Source of the DNA: Thiosocius sp963808165
GTDB lineage: Bacteria; Pseudomonadota; Gammaproteobacteria; Chromatiales; Chromatiaceae
Assembly (NCBI GenBank): GCA_963808165.1
Contig: CAWEET010000010.1
Location: 1-64,000 of the forward strand
Direction of reading: 5' to 3'
DNA length: 64,000 nt
The notes below the pieces were generated by a model. That model was given only the letters and a program-made list of their open reading frames with translations. It was not told the origin of the DNA and did not search any database. The position numbers were made by a program, and so were the translations under genes. This document shows positions 1-9,199 of the stretch, piece by piece; the first letter of the stretch is position 1, and each line of letters starts with the position of its first letter.

Positions 1-363
1 AGCGGCCAACCGCAGACGCCAATGGCCACGATTAGATGGTGCGTTTTGAGGGATACACATTGCATTCCTGCCTGTATGGATTTCCATTCGAAAAACTGAA
101 TGTCCAATTGATTTGGAGCGGCATAACCTGGACTGAAATCTCCGTATCCGCGCGCTGGACCAGTGATAGCTTGCCGTTTCGGCGTGACTACAGCTGGACT
201 CAGTCCGCTGTGCTGCCTTTAGTACAGTCTTCTAAGGCAGTGCCTATACTCCACATCGGCGACGGCCAGCGTGCCGGAGGCTGACCACGCTATGTGGCGG
301 AAGGCCATGACCAGGTGCGGATTCGTAAAGTCTTAAAATCCAATTCAATATGGGAGTCACCTA
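1..363. other. No recognisable gene
   Basis: About 360 bases at the window edge. An 82-codon open frame on the plus strand has no recognisable motif and its codon use does not look like that of the neighbouring genes. The last part presumably held the promoter and ribosome binding site of the mscL relic that follows; GGGAGTCACCTA precedes its ATG. Confidence 0.5.
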
Positions 364-826
364 ATGAAAGACACGATGAAGGAACTAAAAACCGTCATGA
401 TAAAAGAGGAGGCGTATCGATCTTGTGGCCGGTATCGTACTCGCCGGTGCGTTCAGAAACACAATGACCTCACTCATCAACGACGTGATTCTACCCCCTG
501 TCAGTACCTTGTTGACCGGCACCAATCTTCCCAATCTTTCGTACGTCATCAAGAAGCCCACCGTGGGTATGCCACCGGTTGCGATTGGGTATGGACGATT
601 TCTTCAAACGACCGTGGATTTTTTGGTAATCGGAGCTACCGTAATTACCATTTTGCGAGTCGTTGAAAAAATGACCAAAAATTCATAGGTCGACCGATCG
701 AGGGCTCCATCAAGAGAGGAAAAGCTATTAACTGAGATACGTGACCTGATGCAAAACCAAGCAAGCATAAGCAAGAGCGTCACCGCTGCTCTTTGTAGCA
801 CCTCAGCCAGGGCCGGCGAATGGTAG
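364..826 (+). pseudogene. mscL: Large-conductance mechanosensitive channel, broken by a frameshift and a stop
   Basis: MscL forms a homopentameric inner-membrane pore that opens under hypo-osmotic stress. The N-terminal helix (MKDTMKELK) starts at the ATG at 364. From about 419 the reading continues in the next frame with DLVAGIVLAGAF, the conserved TM1 start, followed by the periplasmic loop and TM2 (FLVIGATVITILRVVEKM). The shift lies in roughly 405-418, where one extra base is the simplest explanation. In the second frame a TAG at 686-688 interrupts the cytoplasmic tail, yet the typical C-terminal helix (LLTEIRDLMQNQ, 725-760) follows in the same frame, ending at 824-826. Two independent lesions argue for real decay rather than one read error. 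Neighbouring sequence is also degenerate. Confidence 0.85.
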
Positions 827-1240
827 CTAGCGCAGCCGGTACTGAGAAGAGCACTCAACACGGTGGTCGGTGGTCCGCTATGCGCTGTTGCTGTCGGTCG
901 GTAGGCACCCAGCGACTGGCAGTTCATGGCCGACAAGAGAAGTGACCTCAGCGCCCATGACCGTCCGCTATGTGGATACCGGAATGCTGGGCCTTGGAAT
1001 GTCGCGCATGTCAGCCGGCAATCTGATTCTGAATTTTGGCGGGAGATTTGAAAGTCGCCGCGCGCCCAGACCACTGGCATTACACAAAGTGAGCATTGAA
1101 AGAAGGCACCAACGGCCTAGGTACGCGCGACGTACAAGGCTATCGGCGTCGAGTGGGTTGTCTTGATGTGCTCACAGGTGCCCGCACTGGGCTGGGAGAT
1201 GTTTTAATGTGCCGGCTTCGCATAGAGGGAGCAACCTCTG
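827..1240. other. Gene-poor stretch with a repeat copy
   Basis: No credible coding sequence is visible on either strand. The only structure noted is the first copy of an imperfect repeat (1146-1210) whose partner lies near 2450. The last bases (GAGGGAGCAACCTCTG) form the Shine-Dalgarno region of the HNH relic. Confidence 0.4.
1146..1210 (+). repeat. Imperfect repeat, copy 1
   Basis: About 65 bases similar to 2450-2515. Shared blocks include GTCGAGTGGGT, GTCTTGA, TCACAGGTGCC and GCACTG, with small differences in spacing between them. The repeats flank the HNH relic and the coiled-coil ORF. The element type is not recognised. Confidence 0.5.
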
Positions 1241-1554
1241 ATGGCAAACAAATGGAACATACCTGATTGGCTCGAAAATGAAGTGAGCGCCAGAGACAAA
1301 AGGTGTGTCTATTGCGGCGTTGAATTCTTTTTGAAAACGGTTCATCGCGCTCGGCCGCGAGTTGGGAGCAGATCATCAACGATGCCAAAATTGTCACGAG
1401 AGACAATATTGCTTTGTGTTGTCGGGGATGCAATGCGAGTAAAGGGCAAAAACCGTTATCTGTCTGGCTCGAGTCCAAGTACTGCAAGGAGCGCGGTATT
1501 ACGGCCGAAAGCGTTGCGCCGATAATTCGGCAGGCGATCCAAAACGGTCAGTGA
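1241..1554 (+). pseudogene. HNH endonuclease-like gene, frameshifted
   Basis: The first 38 codons (MANKWNIPDWLENEV, then RDKRCVYCGVEF) match the N-terminal zinc-binding half of a small HNH nuclease. After ARP (about 1357) the frame is lost; from 1360 another frame reads SWEQIINDAK, then ALCCRGCNASKGQKPL and a clean C-terminus ending at TGA 1552-1554. An insertion of two bases (a CG doublet within 1355-1360) explains the shift. In relatives I would expect His where this copy has Gln in WEQII, the HNH histidine region, so the core may be mutated as well. A ribosome binding site (GAGGGAGC) precedes the ATG. Small HNH genes of this kind are often scattered singly in genomes; its role here is unknown. 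Confidence 0.75.
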
Positions 1555-1871
1555 TGTCGCGCATAATTTAGCGTCCGTGAACTTCCGTTGAGGCGAACTC
1601 GGACAAGCTGCTGTAGCGGCCTTTGGTCCGGAATGCGTGTAGCTACTGCTCATAAAGCATCTGGCGACCGGCAGGCCATGGCCGATTCCGGCGGCTGCTT
1701 TGGCGGAATTGAAAGTCTCCTGCCTGGCCGATTAACTCAGATCTGGAAGCGGACCATCTCATTGTGAACCGCAATAGGCAGAAGTCGGTGAGAAACCGTG
1801 CATTAGATCATCCTTATCGGCTCTCGGTGGAATTCCGGTGATTCGGTCATGGCGCAAGAGCTTGCGGAGAA
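1555..1871. other. No gene seen
   Basis: About 320 bases without a convincing reading frame on either strand. It carries purine-rich degenerate sequence of the sort seen between the other relics here. Nothing else could be assigned. Confidence 0.4.
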
Positions 1872-2183
1872 TCATACTGCCTGAGCTGTTTCATCCGCAC
1901 TTTCGAGGATCTGTCGCTGCAGACGCTTTCGGTCATTGATGCGCGAGATCAGGTTTCTCTCGGCCTCACGGTGACGCTGCTGCAGGATGCGCAGTTCCGT
2001 GCGCAGCTCGTCGATCTCCTGCTCAGCGCGATCCCAGGCCATCTGCAATAGTTCCCGGGAAGACAGATCGTCGTCTGCGGGCGCCTCGATGATGCGTTCA
2101 AGTCCGACATCGGAGCCGTTCAGGGCCTCCGAAAGGCGTCTTTCGATGTTTGTTACGTTATTGGTGTTGTTGGAGTCCAGCAT
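1872..2183 (-). CDS. Small coiled-coil protein of unknown function
   Basis: A 103-residue, highly charged protein without membrane segments or a signal peptide. Residues about 45-95 are rich in Glu, Arg, Leu and Gln with heptad-like spacing (MAWDRAEQEIDELRTEL, then ILQQRHREAERNL), which predicts one long coiled coil. The N-terminal 40 residues are Asn-rich and probably flexible. GAGGCAAC sits a few bases upstream of the ATG as a plausible ribosome binding site. The family is not recognised. Its amino-acid composition looks genuinely protein-like, but it lies alone in a decayed region, so a remnant or a phage-type small protein is also possible. Confidence 0.5.
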   Translation of the reverse strand: MLDSNNTNNVTNIERRLSEALNGSDVGLERIIEAPADDDLSSRELLQMAWDRAEQEIDELRTELRILQQRHREAERNLISRINDRKRLQRQILESADETAQAV

Positions 2184-2896
2184 GGTGTTGCCTCATTTTA
2201 GACGAATAGGGTTCCTATGCTTGAAACTACGATGGTGGGGTCGAGGTATGCGTTTTCAAGTCCGCACCAATGTCAGATGGCTATTTAAGACCGCTGAGTT
2301 AACGAGGGAAGATTCTTTCGGTCACCCTGGGTAGGAGCCGCTGGCCCACCGCGGGAGATTTTCCAAGACACACCCGTTGCCCCCGACGACCCGACGCCAC
2401 TCCGGGGTATCCAGGGAGGTACATGTGAGGGGAGGGTGTGCCCATCGAAGTCGAGTGGGTCGTCTTGAAGAGGTGATCACAGGTGCCAGCACTGCGTGGG
2501 GAAATCATTGAATGCTGCTGCTTGGCATGGGATTCCCCAATACTGGGTGGGCCTCCGTGGTTCTCCACTGTTGATGGATTTCTTTGGGAAAGCAGACAGT
2601 CGATTGTGCGGCGCAACAGAACGGAGTCGACCCACAGACGCCGGTCAGGTCGCGCCCAGTGAACGGCAGGTCAGTAACAGGAGCGGACCTAGCCAGCCGG
2701 GTAATCGAGTTGTCAGGATGCTTGAAACTGCCGGGTAAGCTAACTGGTGCTCTCGGCCAACTCCAGTCCTTTGACGTTCACACATCAACAGTGGTCATAC
2801 GCTGTCTCCACCCTTACTCGTCTGCGCCTTCACCCAGCGGTTAAGGAATGAGCAGTGCCCGCTCGACAGAGATTCCCTGTCATTTTCCCGTTTATC
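2184..2896. other. Gene-poor stretch with a repeat copy
   Basis: About 700 bases with only short overlapping frames in conflicting directions, none with recognisable motifs. It includes the second copy of the imperfect repeat (2450-2515). It separates the coiled-coil ORF from the radical SAM operon. Confidence 0.4.
2450..2515 (+). repeat. Imperfect repeat, copy 2
   Basis: Second copy of the element at 1146-1210, in the same orientation. GTCGAGTGGGT, GTCTTGA, TCACAGGTGCC and GCACTG are shared in order; the following purine-rich segment (GGGAGATG against GGGAAATC) also aligns. No terminal inverted repeats or transposase were seen. Confidence 0.5.
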
Positions 2897-3100
2897 TTAC
2901 TCTTCATGATTCTGTTCGTCGGATTTCGGTTTACGATTGACGTGGCGGTCTTCAATCACGCCGACTGCAATTAAGCCGATTCCGATTGCCAGCGCGAATA
3001 TTGAGGGCGCGTTGAGAAGGAACAAGACGCCGCAACCACCGCCGATACTGAGAAATATGCCAATTACGATAAGCACATAGTAGTCAAATTGGGTTGCCAT
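2897..3100 (-). CDS. Small two-helix inner-membrane protein
   Basis: A protein of about 67 residues with two hydrophobic segments (YYVLIVIGIFLSIGGG and FALAIGIGLIAVGVI) and a short charged C-terminal tail (NRKPKSDEQNHEE), so both ends are probably cytoplasmic. It is the last gene of a minus-strand set, following the radical SAM gene after about 20 bases. I chose the ATG at 3100 because GAGTGG lies eight bases upstream; a GTG at 3112 in the same frame is an alternative. The family is not recognised. Its place suggests a membrane accessory of the upstream enzymes, but this is inference. Confidence 0.65.
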   Translation of the reverse strand: MATQFDYYVLIVIGIFLSIGGGCGVLFLLNAPSIFALAIGIGLIAVGVIEDRHVNRKPKSDEQNHEE

Positions 3101-3120
3101 AGTCTGGTCCACTCAGTGCT

Positions 3121-4533
3121 TCAGGCTGGTCGTTCTGCCTCGGATTCAGCCACCGCTAAACCCGGCGGGTCCCGGTAGAACAGGTTGTAGGTATCAAAAG
3201 GTATGATGCGCCCATCGGGGTGAACAATGTGGATACAGGATCGCTTGATACCGCCAATACAGAAATTGTGGCGGTCAAGAAACTCGACAATTGTCACGCG
3301 GAAAACATGCTCGTAACCCATGGACTCCGGGACTTCAAACTGGGGCAGGCAGCACAGCAGTTGACCCAGCCTGTCCGCCGTGTTTTCTGGGCTGCCTGAC
3401 AGAGAAAGCAGATCAAACAGCCGAGCTTTCAGATCAGGATACTTTTCGAAAGCGATGCTGTTGGGCACGGTGCCGACGAATTCCTCGCGAGGCAACAGGG
3501 CCGTGACTGGGGTCAGGGTCTGTTCCCGGCGCAGGCAGTAGCCGATTGCAATGTGCTCGGGATTGCAGGGTAGCGGAACCATATCTTCCTCGCGGAATAC
3601 ATCACTGGTTTCCAGTAATCGCCGTCGTATCCCTGCCAGATCCAGGCGATGGCAACCGCTGTCGAAATCCGGGTTGCGCCCTGCATCCTGAAGCGTCTGG
3701 AACGTGACGCCCCGGACGCAACTGTACTGCCTGGCCAGATCAACGATTCCACCCAGCGAACCATCGTTAACGCCAGCTTTCACCGTGACCACGAGCGTCG
3801 TCGCCAAACCGTGCTGTTCAAGATTTTTTAGCGCTTGGCTGCGGATTCTCGCAAGATTCGCACCGCGAATGTTTTGCAAGGCATCGTCGTTGAGGCTGTC
3901 GAATTGCAGGTATATCTCGAATCCGGGCTTGAACAGCGTCAGTGCCTCGACGAATGCAGGATCGCCTGCCAGCCGCACGCCATTGGTGTTCAGCATCAGG
4001 TGGCGAATTGGCCTGCTCTTGGCTAGGCGCAGGATGTCGAGAATTTTCGGGTGAATGCTCGGCTCTCCACCGGAAATCTGCACGACATCGGGTTCGCCCT
4101 CGCTGGCCACGATGGAATCGAGCATGCTCTCTATCTCGTCCATGGATCGGTATGTCGCCCGGTGGGGCGAAGAATCGGCGTAGCAGACAGGGCATTTCAG
4201 GTTGCAGGCATCGGTCACTTCCACCAGAGCGACACAGGAGTGCTGTTCATGATCCGGGCACAGCCCGCAATCCCAGGGACAGCCGCGCTCGGTCTCCGTC
4301 TGAAAGCGCAACGGTCGATCTCCGGGCTTTAAAAAATCCCGGCATTGTCGCCAGTAGTCGGCATCGGAGGAAACCTGAACCTTCTCGACACCGTGTTCAG
4401 GGCAGCGTTTCTTTAAGAAAATGGCACCATCCTGCTCGAGAATCTTGGCGGGAATTAGGCGGTCACACTGTCGGCAAAGCGACAGGGTGACGCCGTGATA
4501 AAGATAGGGCGCTGCTTTACGTTCTTTCACCAT
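3121..4533 (-). CDS. Cysteine-rich radical SAM enzyme (Tes/MJ0619-like architecture)
   Basis: A 470-residue radical SAM protein. The 4Fe-4S motif CxxxCxxC is Cys110, Cys114 and Cys117 (CNLKCPVCYADSS), followed by the SAM-contacting ISGGEP segment. An N-terminal cysteine-rich zone precedes it: C20xxC23, C44, and C85PWDCGLCPDHEQHSC100. This layout (zinc-like N-terminal cysteines, then GLCPxHxxHSC, then the radical cluster) is the one I associate with tetraether-lipid synthase Tes and the MJ0619-type methylases, which act on lipids or pterins. The C-terminal half has more cysteines (LLCCLPQFEVP, FCIGGIKRSC) that may bind a further cluster. The gene overlaps the Lgt-like gene by 17 bases, which suggests joint action on a membrane substrate. 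The exact substrate cannot be read from the sequence. Confidence 0.75.
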   Translation of the reverse strand: MVKERKAAPYLYHGVTLSLCRQCDRLIPAKILEQDGAIFLKKRCPEHGVEKVQVSSDADYWRQCRDFLKPGDRPLRFQTETERGCPWDCGLCPDHEQHSCVALVEVTDACNLKCPVCYADSSPHRATYRSMDEIESMLDSIVASEGEPDVVQISGGEPSIHPKILDILRLAKSRPIRHLMLNTNGVRLAGDPAFVEALTLFKPGFEIYLQFDSLNDDALQNIRGANLARIRSQALKNLEQHGLATTLVVTVKAGVNDGSLGGIVDLARQYSCVRGVTFQTLQDAGRNPDFDSGCHRLDLAGIRRRLLETSDVFREEDMVPLPCNPEHIAIGYCLRREQTLTPVTALLPREEFVGTVPNSIAFEKYPDLKARLFDLLSLSGSPENTADRLGQLLCCLPQFEVPESMGYEHVFRVTIVEFLDRHNFCIGGIKRSCIHIVHPDGRIIPFDTYNLFYRDPPGLAVAESEAERPA

Positions 4534-5218
4534 ATCCCCGATATACCATCCAGGTCGCGTATACGCACAGAATAAGACACAAGAAATGAAAAAGATTGAA
4601 TGGACCCACGATTGTTGCGTAAGGCTTCAGAAACTCCCAGAAAAAACGTTGCATGCCGTAAGCACCCATTGCCAGGTAGAACCCATTAACCAGAAAGAAT
4701 CTTGAGCGTGCCCCGATCCCCACCAGCAGGGCTAGCCCCACTGTCGCCATGGTAAACGACTCGTATAGCTGCACGGGATGCCGCTTGACGGTGTCGCCGA
4801 AATCCACTCCCCAGGGTAAGCTAGTGACTACACCGTGGGTCATATCGTCCAGGCCGGCCTGAAAGCAGCCCAAGCGACCAATCGCGATGGCCACGCAAAA
4901 CGGTATCGAAAAAATGGCGCCGGTAGAACCCACGATACTCATGCGGCGCTTGTAGATCTCCACCAGTGCAATAGCGCCCACCAAGCCGCCGAGCACGCTG
5001 CGGGCAAGCGATGGGTGCCCCGAAAGGTAGGCGTTCAGCGTGCCAAACCCAATGGCGCCGGCCAGGCCCCCGATGCTGATGGCCGCAAAATAACCTGCCC
5101 CCAGGCTTGCTGAGAGCCGGTCCAAGCGTTTGCGAAAGCGCCAGCGGTACATCGACCATGTCGTCAGGAGTGCGCTCAACCAGGCGACGATATCCAGCAG
5201 GGTATGATGAATCGTCAA
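4517..5218 (-). CDS. Prolipoprotein diacylglyceryl transferase-like membrane protein (Lgt paralogue)
   Basis: A polytopic protein of about 233 residues resembling Lgt, which moves diacylglycerol from phosphatidylglycerol onto lipoprotein cysteines. Visible Lgt-type features are IGRLGCFQAG followed by HPVQLYES, like the HPxQLYE motif of Lgt, plus a final aromatic helix (FNLFHFLCLILC). It is shorter than housekeeping Lgt (about 260-290 residues), and the long N-terminal Lgt signature was not found, so I regard it as a specialised paralogue. The start is taken at TTG 5218 because TTGA overlaps the stop of the upstream gene by four bases; a longer open frame to 5362 has no homology. It also overlaps the radical SAM gene. 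A lipid-handling role is likely; the true reaction is open. Confidence 0.7.
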   Translation of the reverse strand: MTIHHTLLDIVAWLSALLTTWSMYRWRFRKRLDRLSASLGAGYFAAISIGGLAGAIGFGTLNAYLSGHPSLARSVLGGLVGAIALVEIYKRRMSIVGSTGAIFSIPFCVAIAIGRLGCFQAGLDDMTHGVVTSLPWGVDFGDTVKRHPVQLYESFTMATVGLALLVGIGARSRFFLVNGFYLAMGAYGMQRFFWEFLKPYATIVGPFNLFHFLCLILCVYATWMVYRGYGERT

Positions 5219-6150
5219 GTTTTGGCACGATCGGTTCGACGGCTCAGCGCATTCACGATGAGCGTGCCGGGGCATTGCCCGAACAGGCTCATCACGGAGC
5301 TTAAGACCGGCAGCCACAAAACCGGCTCCAATGCCGGAAAGCGCCAGGCTAGGCCGGTACACAGGATGATGACGATCGGCTTGAACTTGTAAGCCAGGCG
5401 GAAATCATCGCGCGCCATGACAAAAGACAAGCCCAGGGTCAGTAGGGCCGTGAACAGGAACACATCTAGCACAGAGTTCCAGGCTGACCATACTTGTGTG
5501 GCGGCCAGGATTCCGCGCGCAATGCGCGACAGCCATTCGGGCACATGCGGCAACATCGGGGGAACCTGCTGCTGGTAAGTCGTGTATTCCTGGCCCAGCG
5601 CCTTGGCCAGCAATAACTCCTCATGTCGGGCCCGGTAAAGCATGGCAGGCAAGAATAAGCCAATAGTGGCAATGACGACCCCCGGATTCGCGGCGAGCAA
5701 GCCCATTCCCACGCCAAAGATCACCAATGAACCGTAAAGTGGATGACGCGACCAGTTATAGGGCCAGGTCTGCACAATGCGATGGCCTTCAATGACTTCG
5801 ATCTGATTGCTCCAGTGCCTGCCCAGAGCTACGCGGCCCGCTAAGTTGATGGCGGCGGCGAACAGCACCATCAATGCTCCGGAGATCTTCGCGGCCCACT
5901 CCAATTGAGCACCCATCGGCACCCGGCCTACATCGAAGCGCGCTAGAAAGAACATCGCCACGAAAAAAAGCGTCATGGAAAAGGTGTCCACGATCATCCG
6001 CCGCTGAGTGACCGTGGCAGCGCTTCGCTGGCGGTAGAACATGAAATTCAAAACCACGCCACTGACAATTGCGCTAGCAGCCAGATAAAGCACGCCATAT
6101 TCCCACTGGTCCAGCAGGGCAATGGTTCGGTTGTCGTCCAAGTAAGCCAT
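5215..6150 (-). CDS. Isoprenylcysteine carboxyl methyltransferase-like membrane protein
   Basis: A 311-residue membrane protein. Residues about 120-210 carry the ICMT/PEMT fold signature: GRHWSNQIEVIEGHRIV, SRHPLYGSL, and RHEELLLAKALGQEY. These residues form the SAM and lipid-substrate site in phospholipid- and prenylcysteine-methylating enzymes. Several helices precede it. The C-terminal 70 residues (FKPIVIILCTGLAWRFP to CPGTLIVN) resemble a small DUF4395-like membrane domain, so this may be a fusion. It is the first gene of the overlapping minus-strand set with the Lgt-like and radical SAM genes. Methylation of a lipid head group or of a modified cysteine is plausible. The substrate is unknown. 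Confidence 0.7.
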   Translation of the reverse strand: MAYLDDNRTIALLDQWEYGVLYLAASAIVSGVVLNFMFYRQRSAATVTQRRMIVDTFSMTLFFVAMFFLARFDVGRVPMGAQLEWAAKISGALMVLFAAAINLAGRVALGRHWSNQIEVIEGHRIVQTWPYNWSRHPLYGSLVIFGVGMGLLAANPGVVIATIGLFLPAMLYRARHEELLLAKALGQEYTTYQQQVPPMLPHVPEWLSRIARGILAATQVWSAWNSVLDVFLFTALLTLGLSFVMARDDFRLAYKFKPIVIILCTGLAWRFPALEPVLWLPVLSSVMSLFGQCPGTLIVNALSRRTDRAKT

Positions 6151-7073
6151 GGCAGGAAGTCAGATTATCGTTAATGCTCACTCAAATCGACGTAGAGGTG
6201 GATAGACCGCTTTTTCGCGCGTCAGCAGTCTCTCCTCGCGTCCGTCGGTGACCCTGATCGGGCGTTGATCTGATCTGAGAGGTGGTCCTTAATGACATTT
6301 CAGGGCCTGAGATGTCCGCAGACCGGACAGGTCCCAATGTCGATGTTGGGCACCCGTTTCAGATGCTCTAAGTGGAGCAATGTATGCTCGCCAGTCACGT
6401 GCGAATCAGATGCTCAGAAGAATAACCGTTCATTTCAAATTTCCTGCCGTTCAGGCTTTCCGGTCCAAGGACAGCTCGGGGTCGTCTTCAGATGTAGGCC
6501 ATGGCGCTGGCGGGAAGCGATCTGACATCCCGGTCATTGTGCTCGGAAATGTCTCTTTGGTGCCGGGAAAGGCCCATTTTGTGGGCTTCGCTGCAAAAAC
6601 CCTGACGCTTTCTATTGGCAATTGGTTAAGGACGGCTCTGAGTTGGTACCTGCCGCTCGCCCCTGACCGAGTGCGAGCCGTTTGACACCCCGGCCACTGT
6701 GCCGCCGAACTTCCGCAATGCGCATAAAGCTGCCGTCTTCTACACAATCTGGTGGCTGGCAATTCAAGGCCGAAGCAGCATTTCTTCTGCATTGAGGAAG
6801 GTCTGCTTATCGGAAACAGGGCTGGCCAGCGAATGGGTCAAACCCCTCCAGATCAGCGGGCACAGGCAGGTAGCTCTGGATGGCTCAGGTATCCCGAGGT
6901 GGTGAACTCCCCACGGCGGGCCACAGGTGCCGACATCGGGTGCGCAATCGGTGAGGGGGCAGGGCAGAGGTGACCACCGGGCGACCACCCTGGAGCAGGG
7001 GACTATCGGTACACCCACCCAGAGACCAAAGTCCCCCGGTCATGCCGCGATAAGCCATTGATGTCTATGGAAT
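6151..7073. other. Long gene-free stretch before the tRNA
   Basis: More than 900 bases with several short overlapping frames on both strands and no recognisable protein motif. The sequence has the degraded look of the first 2.8 kb. A 12-base segment of the tRNA (GAGCAGGGGACT, 6993-7004) occurs here in inverted orientation, which may be chance or an old recombination scar. No transposase or integrase remnant was identified. Confidence 0.5.
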
Positions 7074-7149
<76 letters not shown>

Positions 7150-7235
7150 GGAGGAGGGATTGCGCTTTTCAGGAGGGGCGTTGCCGGAATCCAGAGCCAG
7201 AGGCCGGCAATCCCGGCCTCCTCTCATGCCCGACC

Positions 7236-9077
<1,842 letters not shown>

Positions 9078-9102
9078 CGGGATCCTCAGTGTTCGACGCA
9101 AA

Positions 9103-9139
9103 CGCCCTCGCGCCAATGTCAGGGCATGGCGTGAGGGCG
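9103..9139 (-). promoter_or_regulatory. Hairpin between dnaG and rpoD
   Basis: An inverted repeat with 13-base arms (CGCCCTCGCGCCA at 9103-9115 and TGGCGTGAGGGCG at 9127-9139) and an 11-base loop. The single non-complementary position can form a G-U pair in RNA. It sits in the 122-base gap between dnaG and rpoD, about 25 bases before the rpoD start. No long U-run follows, so an mRNA processing or stability element, or a weak attenuator, fits better than a full terminator. In E. coli the same operon is processed between dnaG and rpoD; the parallel is inference. Confidence 0.6.
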
Positions 9140-9199
9140 CGAAATTGAATCCGGTATATTAGCAGTATTCGCGTTGCCCTGCTACTGAATATAGTCGAT

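Noticed and set aside
2299..2844. Overlapping 80-105-codon frames on both strands
   Set aside because: Conflicting frames with no motif, in a decayed repeat-bearing region.
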